64,000 bases of DNA, taken from NCBI GenBank assembly GCA_029339505.1, contig JAQISU010000233.1:6659001-6723000 (forward strand), in the 5' to 3' direction. Under the pieces are notes generated by a model. It saw nothing but the letters and a program-made list of their open reading frames with translations. It searched no databases and was not told where the DNA came from. The DNA is from Unio delphinus. Its lineage: Eukaryota; Mollusca; Bivalvia; Unionida; Unionidae. The position numbers and the translations under genes were made by a program. Below, piece by piece: positions 49,305 through 60,833 of this stretch. Within the stretch, counting starts at the first letter, position 1, and each line of letters starts with the position of its first letter.

Positions 49305-49450
49305 GAAAGGTATGTCAACATGTTCTCAAATCTGCATGCTGCAAATGCAAGCAACTTCATCTTACACCTGCCTGTCGGTCAGAGGTACATCCTATATGTA
49401 AACGTCACCTCAGCACTGAAATATGGTATAATACAACGCGAACAAAGAAT
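49305..49450 (+). repeat. Dispersed repeat family, copy 2
   Basis: Counterpart of 33,775-33,925 (opposite orientation). Similar at nucleotide and translated level; function and family unknown. Confidence 0.5.
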
Positions 49451-49459
49451 ATCCTCACG

Positions 49460-51077
49460 TGAGCACAATACTTTGTTTTGCCGAACAAAGGATACTATAC
49501 GGAATCAAATGTCTTGTATCCACCGCTGAACGCGTGTTTCCTACTCAGCTAGTCAGAAATAATAATAATCTGCATGAAAGTAATCATTTAAATTATATTC
49601 CAGAACACTTAGCAATCTAATCTATCAACCTTGTCAGATTTATTAGTCTTTCTTGCAGTGAATAGAAAATCGTTTAATTAATTGACTCTAAAGTAAGTCT
49701 CCAGTGATTCGGCGTAAACCCTTTTTCAAGAGGTCATCTATAGTGGCAAGACTCTAAAATGAATTTTAACACAACTGCTCCACAAGAATATAATTAAAAA
49801 GCTGCCACAACCAGAATAACGTATATTGTAAGAACGAGACAGGAGCAGTTACTGTAAGCAGACCCTTGTGAATATGTCCACACTTTAGATACCCAGAACA
49901 AAGTAAATGTAAATCACATTCAAGATTTAGCTTATGTGTCACTTTATAACCACTAGGCTTACAATAATAATTAGGCTTGTGCCTTCTACCTTGAAAATTA
50001 GGGAGATGTCAAAATAAGAAACTATCCAGTGAGACCTCATCCTCGATTCATACATTTACTCACTTTTATGGAGCGGGTGTAGCTGATTAACATGTTTAAA
50101 CGTCAGGGTTAATGTACAATTGGTATGTAACCTTCAGCGGTGATATAATGAGACAAAAATATAAAAATCATTCTTATCTTGTCAACCATATATATATATA
50201 TATTGAAACTTACAAAATCTACTGCAAATAGTTTTATGTGAATAAATTAGGAATGAAGAATTATCGTTAATTATATACATTATGAAACCAATACAACTTT
50301 GGGTGAAAATATTCAAAATGTCCAACAGTAGACCTCCAGATTTTGTTTTCACATGCAAGTACAATGGTTGCAATCATCAGGTTGGAAGATATGCGCTTCT
50401 GAAATTAAATATATACTCATTTTTAACGGTTTTTGGAGAGGCTTGGTACAGTTGTTATGTAGGAGATGAAATTGTTAAATCAAGGATGAATTGATATTGA
50501 CATAGAGACCTGAAATGCAAAAAAAAAAATAAAAAAAATGAATTAACTAGAGAGATTCAGAGCCTCCAAAACTAATTAGTTCAGACTTTAGCCTAGAACA
50601 TTATCTTGATATTGGGGAAAATCCATTGTATTTTAGCCCACTTTGCAAGCTTAGAGGCAGCTATCCATCTGTTAGGTCCAATATATGGGTAGATACGATT
50701 ATTTCCGATTTGTGAAAGTTATACTAAAACGAAATAAAACTTTGTTTACGGGTGTAGAGCTTTTGAAATCATTCATAAAATAAAATATCTTTGTGTAACA
50801 CGTACATTGAACTCAATATGAGTACTTAATAAAGAAATGAAAGGAATTCGCAAGTATTTTTGTGAATATTTCTTTGTTATCTCAACCTTACTCACGTGCT
50901 TGTTCATATTTGTTTATGTTACTCCAATAATGTAATTTGGGCTAGTTGCCTAATCTAGTAAGCCATAATAAAAATGAGAAATGTCATTAAAAGACAAACT
51001 ATTCATTTAACTAAATGTACATTATATTTAAGTCTTCTTTGTTGAATAATGCAGATTCTATATTTCGTGCCACAATC

Positions 51078-51080
<3 letters not shown>
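49460..51080. other. Unresolved non-coding DNA
   Basis: No recognised gene or repeat family beyond a short (TA)n at 50,189-50,204. Confidence 0.5.
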
Positions 51081-51082
<2 letters not shown>

Positions 51083-51154
<72 letters not shown>

Positions 51155-51172
51155 ATATATATATATATACAC
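51083..51172. repeat. (TA)n microsatellite
   Basis: About 32 TA units, a short CATG break near 51,148, then about 9 more. Confidence 0.95.
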
Positions 51173-52346
51173 GTGTTAATTTGTTTATTATCAACTGATC
51201 AGGTCCAACTGACTGTATGCAGAGTGTTTCATGTTTTATTGTATAAAAGACATAAACGTCTCCCTTGCTAAGTGATGAACTTAAACAAATATTGTGGATG
51301 TAAATGCACTTTCAACTTTCAATTTGCAGGTGTGATAAAGAAAGCATCTTTCTTGAAGAGAACTGTAAAATCATCAGTTGGTCTTCGTTCGTATAAATAA
51401 AACGAGTTTGAACCATACCATGTTACAATATCACCAGTAGAATTTCCCAGCGTAAAGGTTTACTTGTTGGAGATAATTCTGTCACCCTTTGAAAATCGCT
51501 TCATTACTCAGGTATCTGCAAAAGCTCACAAAGTCACTTTGTGTTGTAATGCATTCATGATGCGATGAATGGTTCGCAATACAAAGACGACTACAATCGC
51601 CAGCACATACATTTATTTCACACGCTTTTGCCTTGCACTATAACCGCCTTCGTCTCCATCTGTCTCTGTACGTGTGTATGACAAAGTGGATGTGTAATAT
51701 ATCGGTTAAAATTCAGAAACAAATTAAGTTAATTCAATAGGATATTTAATGTTTTGGCATCCTTTGCTAAAGGATGTCTTGGTAGGACTCTATGTTTTTC
51801 AATTAAGTGAAGTGGAACACAAAACTAACTAGTTTAGTAAAATTCAACAAATACTATATTTCTCTAGAACACAAAGTGGAAATCCAATAAAGAAGCTTAC
51901 AGTATTGTGAATGAATTCAAACTAATCTTAAACCTTATATCACGAGTTCAAAAGTATAATGTATCAAATGAATTACATTGGTGGTCCGAACGAATTCCGA
52001 ACTTGAATGTGTTGATGTACCAAGAGTCATTTTCATCGCGGCTTATATTACTTCCGCTTTAATATTTGACTGATAAAATGTATCGTTCACTGTAATGACA
52101 TCAATACCTATTGTAACTTGAAATCTTAATGAAATTCCAATATAAATGGATCATTTAATTTTCTTTATATTTCACAGCTTCAAAACTCCCACCTCCAAAA
52201 AACTGTGTAATAATAGCTCATGCAGAAATCTTCGGAGTTATTTTGTAAACTCAGAACTAAATCCATGAAGCCGATTGTTAAAATATAATGTATAATATGA
52301 ACCCTTGGTTTATGCACATTGATGGTTGTAAAAAGGTAAGGAAGTG

Positions 52347-52356
<10 letters not shown>

Positions 52357-52395
<39 letters not shown>
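52357..52395. repeat. (TG)n microsatellite
   Basis: About 19 TG units immediately before the possible Penelope-like end. Confidence 0.95.
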
Positions 52396-52401
<6 letters not shown>

Positions 52402-52600
52402 CTGACACGCAACAGTGCAAAACTAGAATCACTCTAGCCTAAGCGCTTTCGACTCTTAATGAGTCTTTATCAAAGGCAAATACAGAACATAGACAAGACA
52501 AACAAGTAAAATACAGAAACCGGACACACTATGGTAGCACTCGTCCATACATGAATATTACTGACCAATTATAAATATAAAAATGGCTTCAGCCATGGGG
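52396..52600 (-). mobile_element. Possible Penelope-like element 3' end
   Basis: On the minus strand 'TTTGATAAAGACTC' - 'ATTAA' - 'GAGTCGAAAGCGCTTAGG' has the layout typical of Penelope-like terminal sequence and of their hammerhead motifs: a TGATRA-like box, a short stem GACTC/GAGTC (52,461-52,465 and 52,451-52,455), then GAAA (52,447-52,450). A second hairpin CTAGA/TCTAG (52,423-52,437) follows. No reverse transcriptase frame remains. The boundaries are guesses. Confidence 0.35.
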
Positions 52601-52604
52601 TTAA

Positions 52605-54090
52605 ATTTTTATTTACGTTTCAGCTCTGTCGAACTCGTCACGCATTCGACGTCTACTTACACGAAGAGATAATGGTTACGACCTGAGTGGTTGTTGTCTA
52701 TTTCCGTTAGACCTTTTCTACGATCATAAAGAATGAAACTTTCTGTCTCACAATCACCTGTCAACATTCATGTATGAAGAGATTTCATGGCTGTTGTACA
52801 ATTTAATGGATCCGCAATTCTGAAATGTTCCGCTTATATTGTTTTTATTCCCACTTATCAAAGTAATGTTAGGTGAAATTTTAAATTACACGTACCCAAG
52901 CTTAAGTCAAATGTACGTTTTCTGCCAGTCTTTCATATCTGAATGAACGGACGTGACTGTTATGTTATTTAATCAAGGGGGTGTTTATAATAATTCGTTT
53001 ATCATTAAATATAATTTAACATAAACATCTTTGTTTTTCAAAAATCAAAATAATAGTTTAAAAATCCTAATAAAACAAGGTTTCTTCTGACAACATAACA
53101 GGCAGATGGCGCTGTGGAGGTCCATTGGTCTATGACAATAAACCATATAAATAAACGTATGAACCTACTTAATTGAAGAACAAATATGTTGTAAAAGGTC
53201 CGTATACATCATTTATACAGAAATATAGCTGTGCAAATCTTCCCTCATTCTTGATGATCAACTCATTATGAATAATACTTTTCATACGGAGTGAAATAGT
53301 GTGCCATTATTTATGCATGTATGGAACGTAACTGCGCCTAGTCTTTTCATAGTCAATTGATCATGTATTATATTTTGCAGTAAACGCAAAATTCCGTATT
53401 GTTTAAATCGCGTACACATTAAAGAATTCATTCCATCTCCACGCCAGTTGTCAGAATTTGTTTACAAAGTATTCTCCAGATGAATCTTTTATTTAAGTTT
53501 GCTTCACAGTGCCGTTATAAACACGAGTCAAACATGATACAGAGTGACTAATTGTAATACATTAGTGTCTACTGTGCTACTATTACACGGGCACGGTTTG
53601 AAGATAACTGTTGAATTTAAGAAGTGTTTTCTTCTTTGCAACACGGAATTCAGATAATGTATGTGTTAGATAAATTCCGATTGTTCTGTTGCTGGAAGGT
53701 TGTCTTGAAGATTATGTTTATCAGCAGTTAAATGGACTGGACGACGGAGTCCACAGTCATCAGTATATAAAACAGCATTCGATTGCACTCCTTTTGTTAA
53801 GTCATTGGTACTTTATAGTTAACACAGCAAGTAGACGATCTAAGTCCATAAAGAAATATTTGATGTGATCTGACAGTTAGAAAATTATTTAATCGGCATG
53901 GAATTGTATTCTGAGAACTAATGGATGCTGGTGAACGTTTTTAATCCACAGATAAGTTTAAGAATAGTGCATGTCTGTTTTTTTTTTTGTTTCTTCATAT
54001 GTTGCTATGTGTTCTTAACTATATTGTGAAAGGTGATGGCCTGTCGGCTTTTGCAGCTTCGTTCTTTACGGAAAACATTAGTAGTCTGTG
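52605..54090. other. Unresolved non-coding DNA
   Basis: No gene or repeat family recognised. Confidence 0.5.
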
Positions 54091-54094
54091 ATTA

Positions 54095-54345
54095 TATTGT
54101 GGTGATGAAGTCGAACCATGACGTTACGTTGAATTGTGATCATCACGACGAACCATGACGTGACTCGGAATTGTGGTCCAAATGACGAACCACGACGTTA
54201 CTATGAAATGGGGTTATCAGGACGAGCCACGACGTTACTATGAAATGGGGTCATCAGGATGAACCACGACGTTACTATGCATTAGGGTAACAAAACGGAT
54301 CCATGATGTTACTATGAATTGTGGTGATCAAGTCGTCTGGAATTT
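54095..54345. repeat. 37-bp degenerate minisatellite
   Basis: Six to seven copies centred on 'GAACCACGACGTTACTATGA' followed by 'AATGGGGTCATCAG'. Outer copies are more diverged. It is followed by an 18-bp duplication GGAATTTGGCCATCGTTC (54,340-54,377). Confidence 0.8.
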
Positions 54346-54377
54346 GGCCATCGTTCCGGAATTTGGCCATCGTTCCA

Positions 54378-54899
54378 AGATGTTTGTTCAATCCAAGTAA
54401 GATCCTGAGCTGCAAAATTTTGACAAAATGTTGATCTTCATTGTCTGGAGTGTCTGGACCCCTGCCGTGTGCGGTTTCAAGTCAGTTATAATTGCATTTG
54501 ATGGCATTGTAGTTATTAATTAGTGTTTTCTAATAGGTGTAGGTAATTTAAACTGATCGTTGAGACTCTCTGCTATGTTGCAAGAATCGCTGTATATGAA
54601 GCAATTTTCAGCTCGTAGTGGAGAGCTACTTGAATCTTGCTTGTGTCTCTTCATAAAAACCAGAGCTTATTGTCTAACATTCACATCTTGACTAATGTTG
54701 ACGTGTAAATATTAAGCTTGAGTCATTTAGAATACCATCAGATAAACATATATCTCGAAATGTATGTTTTGTGTGAAATAGCAAAGATACAAACACAATA
54801 GTCTCAATGGCCAACATTATTTTTTCTGAAACTTGAGATATGATGACGGTGGTGATATGCCATTAGTCCCTATGAATACATACATACTTTGACAAGAAA
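54378..54899. other. Unresolved non-coding DNA
   Basis: Nothing recognised. Confidence 0.5.
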
Positions 54900-55180
54900 C
54901 ATAGGCGTAGCTAGAGTGTTTGGAGCCAGGGGACAAGATTGTTTTTTACACCCCACCCCACCCCTTCAACTCTGAAACCAATTATTTTCAGCAATAAAAT
55001 AACCATCACCCAATGTAACGCCAACAGCTATGAAAGAGAAGTAAAAACTAATACATAGTTGCATATTTGCAGCAGAAATTCCATATACAACCCATTTCAA
55101 AGCCCATTTTAGTACCCCCACAAGCCTGGCACCCGGGCATATATGTTCCCCTCTGCCCCCAAACCCTAGCTACGCCACTG
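54900..55180. mobile_element. CAGTGGCGTAGC-type MITE, 281 bp
   Basis: Right end on the minus strand reads CAGTGGCGTAGCTAGGGTTT; left end is the imperfect inverse CATAGGCGTAGCTAGAGTGT. Flanking bases ACAAGAAA and GCTAGAAA are only partly alike, so an 8-bp duplication is weakly supported. The termini resemble those of the MITE at 35,766. No coding capacity. Confidence 0.55.
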
Positions 55181-56730
55181 GCTAGAAAGACAATACAGGT
55201 AATCAAACATATTCAACAAGAGGTTTATGATTCCATTGCAAAGACTATATTTTCATATTATTTTTATTAGCTAGTCCGTTCATTCCTCTCTTCTCTAATG
55301 CTATGTAAATTGCTTCTGTGATTCTCAGTCTAAAGTCACATGTTACATCATTTTTCTATCTGTTCACTTCCTTCCGAGCGATATTGGTTTGCTTGCATTA
55401 CTAATTGCAAATGTGTGACATTATCGCAGACTTGTACGGGTAACAAGATTAGTGATGTCATGAAATAGCACGGGTTTATTTGGTCCATGTATTGAACAAT
55501 GTTTTCATCGAATGCTTTTTTATTTATATAATCACTGACATTTCCCAATTGTTTCTTTCCACTAGCTAAACTAGCATGAATTTGATCGCATTCATATCTT
55601 TTTATTTTTAGTCTCAACAATTGGCGTGAATTTCCGTCCATTAGTAGTATAAGGACTTGTCGTTTAATCTCTCCTGAATGTATGTATCCTTTATTAAAAA
55701 CGTTGCAGGTGGGCCATAGAAACGCTTTGCTTTAAGTCAAATTCCAGTCATAAACCTCCCTTTACTCATTTTTAATCGCAAGAGGCGGAGCTATTTAAGG
55801 CAGCTACAACAACGGTACATTTTCCCAGCGCAAACCAACAAAGAATCGCAATACTTTTGTCATGTTTTAGTCTCAGTTGGCTGCACATATATTTGCAAAT
55901 CATTATTCAAGTCAAATTTGTATTTATGCGCTTTGTAAGTGTGATGAGTGAACATTAATAAATAGAATAATATAGCCATCAGAACGTATATTTTTCACAC
56001 GCTTTCTAGCCATAATAACACACCGTCACAAAAAAAGTAGTACAAATAGCCCACTTTTTAGGCAAACGAGAATTTTATCAAAACCACAATGCTAGACATT
56101 AGTCTTTATTGTAAGGTATTTCAGCTTTGCTAATTTACCTTATTCTTCGCTCAAACAAAAACAATAGCAAATTTCCGGTACAGAACAATTAGTTATTTGA
56201 GAAAAAAGTACGTTTTCTTGCTTCTGCAAAACTGGTTTTGTGTAAAGACAACGTAAGAATGTGTAATTCGAATATCTATACAAATATAACATTTGTCATA
56301 ATAATTTCCATTAAATGTTAGCTCATTGTGACATTATTTGGAAGCGATGCTACACGCTATTTGTTTTCTTGTAAAGATGACCGTACCAATATAGTTTGAA
56401 GGAATTATGCAGAAGACTTATAAAATTACAAATAAGTCCGTTAAACTCGTAAGAATTCAAATTAATTAGATAGTCAAGGTATAATAGGATCTTTTTTTTC
56501 TTCAAATATCGGTAGAAGTTGTTTTTTTTCTTCGAATCAGCAAAGACCCTCCTCCCATTTCTTTTCAGTAATCGAACTACGTACTCCTGCGTAGGAGTCT
56601 AACACACGTAGCTCTGTCCCTTTGTTATAATTAGTGTGATCAACGGTGTGTTAAAAATGAAAACGATTTGTGATAATAATTCTCTTTCGTACTGCAAACA
56701 TTCAAGAGTTTTAAAAAAAAAACATTCAAA
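55181..56730. other. Unresolved non-coding DNA
   Basis: No recognised gene. A 97-codon minus-strand frame (55,348-55,641) lacks motifs. Confidence 0.45.
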
Positions 56731-56731
56731 T

Positions 56732-56975
56732 TCGAACACCAGCCGAGTCTTACAAATGACTTTAAAAATGGTACTAGCAGCTGACTCGCTTGGCGCTCAG
56801 CATTAAGAGGTTAGTGTTAGGACTTGTCAGCCTGGTGTCAGGACAATGTGACTGGGTTCGACATGATGCTACATGTCTGCGGCATGACGCCCCAGTGCTA
56901 GACATCGACATCAACTGCCACACTACAGACATTTTAGCGATATGACTGAAAAATTGTGAAAAAAGTTACGTTGCT
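56732..56975 (+). mobile_element. SINE family 1, 5'-truncated copy
   Basis: Starts within the B-box region ('TTCGAACACCAGCCGAGTC') and continues through the body ('AAGAGGTTAGTGTTAGGACT', 'CATGTCTGCGGCATGA') to 'AGTTACGTTG', lacking the AATCAAAC tail. Confidence 0.8.
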
Positions 56976-58140
56976 TGCTGTAAATCACACACCCTCTTAA
57001 TATATTTGAAAATCAATTTGCTAATCGTTTCTACTTGCTTTGTATAGTGAAAATGCCTCTTGAAACTATGTACTTATTTGTGCTGCTTGTTAAAAATAAA
57101 AAAGATTTTTTTAAAAATAAACAGCCAAACGTCTGTTTAGTCGAATTAAGTGTGATATTTCCTATTTGTTTATTAATAATGATCTAGTGATATAAGTTTA
57201 CTCATAAAATGAATTTAAATCCAATCTTTGCTTAAAGGAGGTAGACGTGCTTCTTGACTGAAGGAAAGTATTATTGTAGGAATCGTGTCTAATGGCAACT
57301 GTTCTACACTGGGGAAAAAAGTCTGTAAATGTCGAACTAGACAGGAAATCGGCTTCATTTGGCTGTGGTGTAGATTGTATTGGGTGATATTAAAAAAATA
57401 CTACATGACAAATTAATCAAACTTGTCATTTTGTTGTAATTCTTCTTCGATTCCGGGTAGCCTTTTGTAGTAATGGGCTCATGGGGTTAACATTCAATTG
57501 CTTTTGTATAACTCCTTTTCTTCCAATGTATTTAAATAACGGCATCGGCACCCCAGAATGCATTTTCATGTGACATGAACTTTACCGGAATGAGAATGAC
57601 CTGCTGTCATCGTTCAATGCAGGGAGCATGTCATGGGAAAATTAAAGATATCCTATTCCATGTGAAGTGTTTTTTTTTGTTTCTCAATTGATTCTCCATC
57701 AATTCTTCCATTCCATTACTCAAAAGTTTTGCGAACCTGGAATTAGTAGTGTACATGCTTTAAATGACTTTTAACACAATTCTGAATATTGTCAAATTCT
57801 AAACAGCAAAGTATTATTATCCGCTTTTTAAAAAAACATTTTAGTTGACACAATAAAGGCTCCGATTCTTTAAATAAATGTATTAAATATTAGGAACAAT
57901 GCTATACGCTACACACTAAACACATTTAACCAACTTTATTGAAAAAGTTACAGACGGGATAATCAAATAATTTATAATGCATTAAGTCGAAAGTTACGAA
58001 CTTTTTTTAGCTTGTGATTTGGTACAAAACAGTAAACTGCTACAGATCAGCACTTAATTGATGTGCATCTAGCGCTTCTTTTCAAAACTACCTTCTGTTC
58101 TTAGCTGATCAAGAAGTGTTATTTTGTGGGTTGAAAAGCT
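56976..58140. other. Unresolved non-coding DNA
   Basis: No gene recognised. Confidence 0.5.
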
Positions 58141-58154
58141 GTTTTACAGCTGAT

Positions 58155-58315
58155 CATAGGACGGCCGTTATATGCGGTGGAGGAAGAACACGAGAAAAAC
58201 CATAGACCCATGGAAACTAATGGTAAAGGTTCTCACATAAACGTTCACACGCGGATAGACGTGAGCTGTAATGATTAGCGCCTTAGACCACTCAGCTACC
58301 CACTCCTCACTCTCC
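58155..58315 (-). mobile_element. tRNA-Leu-like SINE (family 2), degraded copy
   Basis: Minus-strand head 'GTAGCTGAGTGGTCTAAGGC' followed by a body with 'GTGAGAACC' and 'CCATGGGTCTATGG', matching family 2 in order but much diverged. No clear tail. Confidence 0.6.
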
Positions 58316-58984
58316 ACTGAATTAGAAACAGACAATAATAAAACCAAAATGAATATCTCACTAAAGGCTCCTGAATGGAGTTTGGTTCGAGTCTTTGAAT
58401 TTGACAATCATCAGGAGAGGATCGAGGGGCGGGGTATATTGGGGAGGCGGGTCCCCATCTCCCAAAATGAGCGGGAAACAATCAAAACATTTCCCAGAGC
58501 ATATTTGTTTTACAGATAGATAGTTCAAATTATGTTCTGAAGCGCTTAAAATGCATGATCTTCCATTGGATTCTCTCCCTAGACCACCGCCGTTGGTTGT
58601 ATCTCACAGACCCTTTGCCTACTTGCTTGTACACCTCACCCCACCCCACCCCAAAAATTCTGGATTCCCAACTAATCATAATATTCAAAGAAGAAATATA
58701 TCCGTGGTTTATCGCGCGTGTATCAAAATAGCTCACTAAAGCATTAAAGAACCTCAACGCATGAATAAGAGCGAAAATCGTGTATTTAATTGTACGCGAT
58801 GAAATGCAATATAATGGATAATATGACATTATATATGCACTGAAATTAAAGTGTGAAGCAATTATTGCTTTGACCAGGCTTTTCCCATGTGTCTCTGTAT
58901 CGACCAGGACATATGGACTATATAAAACACAGTAGTCTTATACCGTTTTCTATTATTATTTACTATACATATCAAAATAGCAAG

Positions 58985-59300
58985 TCTCTAATAGGAGCAA
59001 CATTGGAATTGAGAGAGAATGGAGCAGCAGAGAGGGTGAATCCTACAACGTTTTCAGACAAAATTTTGATTGAATCATTAAAACGAGCCTTCCTACGATC
59101 TTATTTTAACCAAAAAAAGGCGAACCCTACAACGTTTTCAGACAAAAAATTGATTGAAATCTCCCTATGAAATCATTTTAACTAAAAAAATGAAAACGAT
59201 TTTTTAATCAATTTTGGTCGCAACTTGTTGTCATCCACCCTCTCTGCTGCTAAAGTTTTCAGTTCTGGGTTAACAAAAATAATAAATAATTTGATCGAGT
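58985..59300. repeat. Polinton terminal region with tandem and inverted repeats
   Basis: Non-coding block between the last Polinton gene and flanking DNA. A unit of about 82 bp is repeated in tandem: 'CCTACAACGTTTTCAGACAA' starts near 59,042 and 59,125, each followed by 'TTGATTGAA' and 'TTTTAAC'. A perfect 16-bp inverted pair AGCAGCAGAGAGGGTG (59,023-59,038) / CACCCTCTCTGCTGCT (59,236-59,251) encloses them. Polinton termini commonly carry such repeats. The exact end cannot be fixed without the other terminus. Confidence 0.55.
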
Positions 59301-59302
59301 CT

Positions 59303-60682
59303 TTAGGATCTCACAAACAGACTAATCGCTAACACCTCTTCTTGTAAATCAATCAGATTATTTGACTGGTCGGTGAGTTTGAAATTAATTCTGGTTAATG
59401 AATTATTATGGCATCGCATGTAGACAGGATTAATTGGGTTTTCAATAATTAGGAATCCTGGAGGAGCTGTTGATGCAAATGAATAAAGAATATATCCTTG
59501 CTGAGCTTGATTTGATTGCTCTAGATTAATCTGATAGCTTCCTTCGATAACATCACACACTAAATTAAGCGCAATCACCGAGGATATATTCACGTTGAAT
59601 GGAGCGATATGCCTGCCGCCACCGTCTGGGTCATTATTGTGTTTGAGGATTTTTATTTCCGATGATGTTGTTTTTCTCCATGTATCATGAATTATTTTAA
59701 AACCAACATCGATGGCATCACTGAGAAGTTTTTTTAGTTCTGGTACGTTATATCCTGGTAGTTTGAATGTTGGAATATCTTCAACGCGGATTTTATATTC
59801 ATCTGCAAATAAATTCTTTGTTTCAGGGCTATTGTCACCTAATATCTCTTGAATAATTTGTGAATTAAATGTTTCCATATCATTGATGATTTTGTTGCAT
59901 GTTTCTACGACGCTGATAAATTCATCTCGGGTGAGAGAGCCGGATTTAAGAGATATTAACAACAACGAAATATCGTTATTGAACGCTGTGAAATTTTCAG
60001 TGATTTTATCCTGTCGAATTAAGTATAAATCTTTCTTAACGATGGGATTTTTCAATACATTAAAAACATTAAATTTATTGTAATAGCTATAGCTTTTTAT
60101 TGGATTATCGGGTTTTATTCTGTCGGTGATATAATCAGTTTTTTGTGGTTCGGGTAAATTAACGGTTTCCTCCAGAGTTTTACTCTGGGGTGGTAATTCA
60201 GGCCATCCTAGTACGGATCTAATAGAACTTTGATAGATATCTACGACGTATCCTTCTGTGTTTATCTCAATTGCGGATGATAGCGTCGGTTCATGAACTG
60301 TTATAGCGATTTTTGACTCTACTCCAGTAATCGATTTTATTCTACGCGCGAATTCATCATTGATTTGTTCGATTTGGTATGACCCTGTTGGTATCGAAAC
60401 GACGTTCCAGTCTGGGGTTCCGTCGGGTTTATTCTTATTCGCAAACACTAAAGAATTATTGGGTTGTTGACCACCAAATGATTTTGATCTGATATTAGGC
60501 CAACTGTGATACACTCGTAGTTTTGCAAGCGCTATCTCCTTCACCGGGACCGGAGAGGGGAAATTCACACTGAATTCTGGATTCGTTGATGTTATTGATA
60601 TCATGCTTGTTTGTACTGGGTTCGTGTTCTCCACTATTCGTTGAAGTAATTCCTGCGGTGTTGTCATTGTTATTATACTCAT
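59303..60682 (-). CDS. 459-aa Polinton virion-type protein
   Basis: An intact frame; Met at 60,682 is favoured because it follows the upstream gene and starts the conserved-looking region. The N-terminal part ('VPVKEIALAKLRVYHSWPNI', 'IPTGSYQIEQINDEF', 'EGYVVDIYQSSIRSVLGW') and the C-terminal part ('GSYQINLEQSNQ', 'GYILYSFASTAPPGFLIIEN', 'INFKLTDQSNNLIDLQEEVL') resemble a long beta-rich protein that I associate with animal Polintons. No signal peptide or membrane segment. It is the last gene before the element's end and is in the structural block, so a minor capsid, penton-like or receptor-facing role is plausible. That role is inference, not shown. Part of its 5' end has been duplicated just upstream. 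Confidence 0.75.
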   Translation of the reverse strand: MSIITMTTPQELLQRIVENTNPVQTSMISITSTNPEFSVNFPSPVPVKEIALAKLRVYHSWPNIRSKSFGGQQPNNSLVFANKNKPDGTPDWNVVSIPTGSYQIEQINDEFARRIKSITGVESKIAITVHEPTLSSAIEINTEGYVVDIYQSSIRSVLGWPELPPQSKTLEETVNLPEPQKTDYITDRIKPDNPIKSYSYYNKFNVFNVLKNPIVKKDLYLIRQDKITENFTAFNNDISLLLISLKSGSLTRDEFISVVETCNKIINDMETFNSQIIQEILGDNSPETKNLFADEYKIRVEDIPTFKLPGYNVPELKKLLSDAIDVGFKIIHDTWRKTTSSEIKILKHNNDPDGGGRHIAPFNVNISSVIALNLVCDVIEGSYQINLEQSNQAQQGYILYSFASTAPPGFLIIENPINPVYMRCHNNSLTRINFKLTDQSNNLIDLQEEVLAISLFVRS

Positions 60683-60833
60683 GATTTATTTCTAATTTTG
60701 GTATCGAGGAATCATAAATACTGACCATCACTGAGAACTCACAATCTGGTAATGTTGATATTATTGAGATCATTTTGTTTTTTGGGTTCGTGTTTTCTGA
60801 TTCCATCGGTGTTGTCATTGTTATTATACTCAT
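60683..60833 (-). pseudogene. Duplicated start of the 459-aa gene
   Basis: A second copy of the opening 'MSIITMTTP' lies 151 bp upstream of the 459-aa start. It is followed by a copy of the end of the membrane-protein gene ('CEFSVMVSIYDS', 'NHEYNNNDNT'). The resulting 112-codon frame (60,495-60,833) fuses duplicated bits and is unlikely to be a functional protein. Confidence 0.7.

Noticed and set aside
59883..60083. Plus-strand frames inside the Polinton block
   Set aside because: Shadows of the minus-strand genes, which have the recognisable motifs.
60495..60833. A seventh Polinton gene of 112 aa
   Set aside because: It is made of duplicated pieces of two neighbouring genes and runs out of frame into the 459-aa gene.
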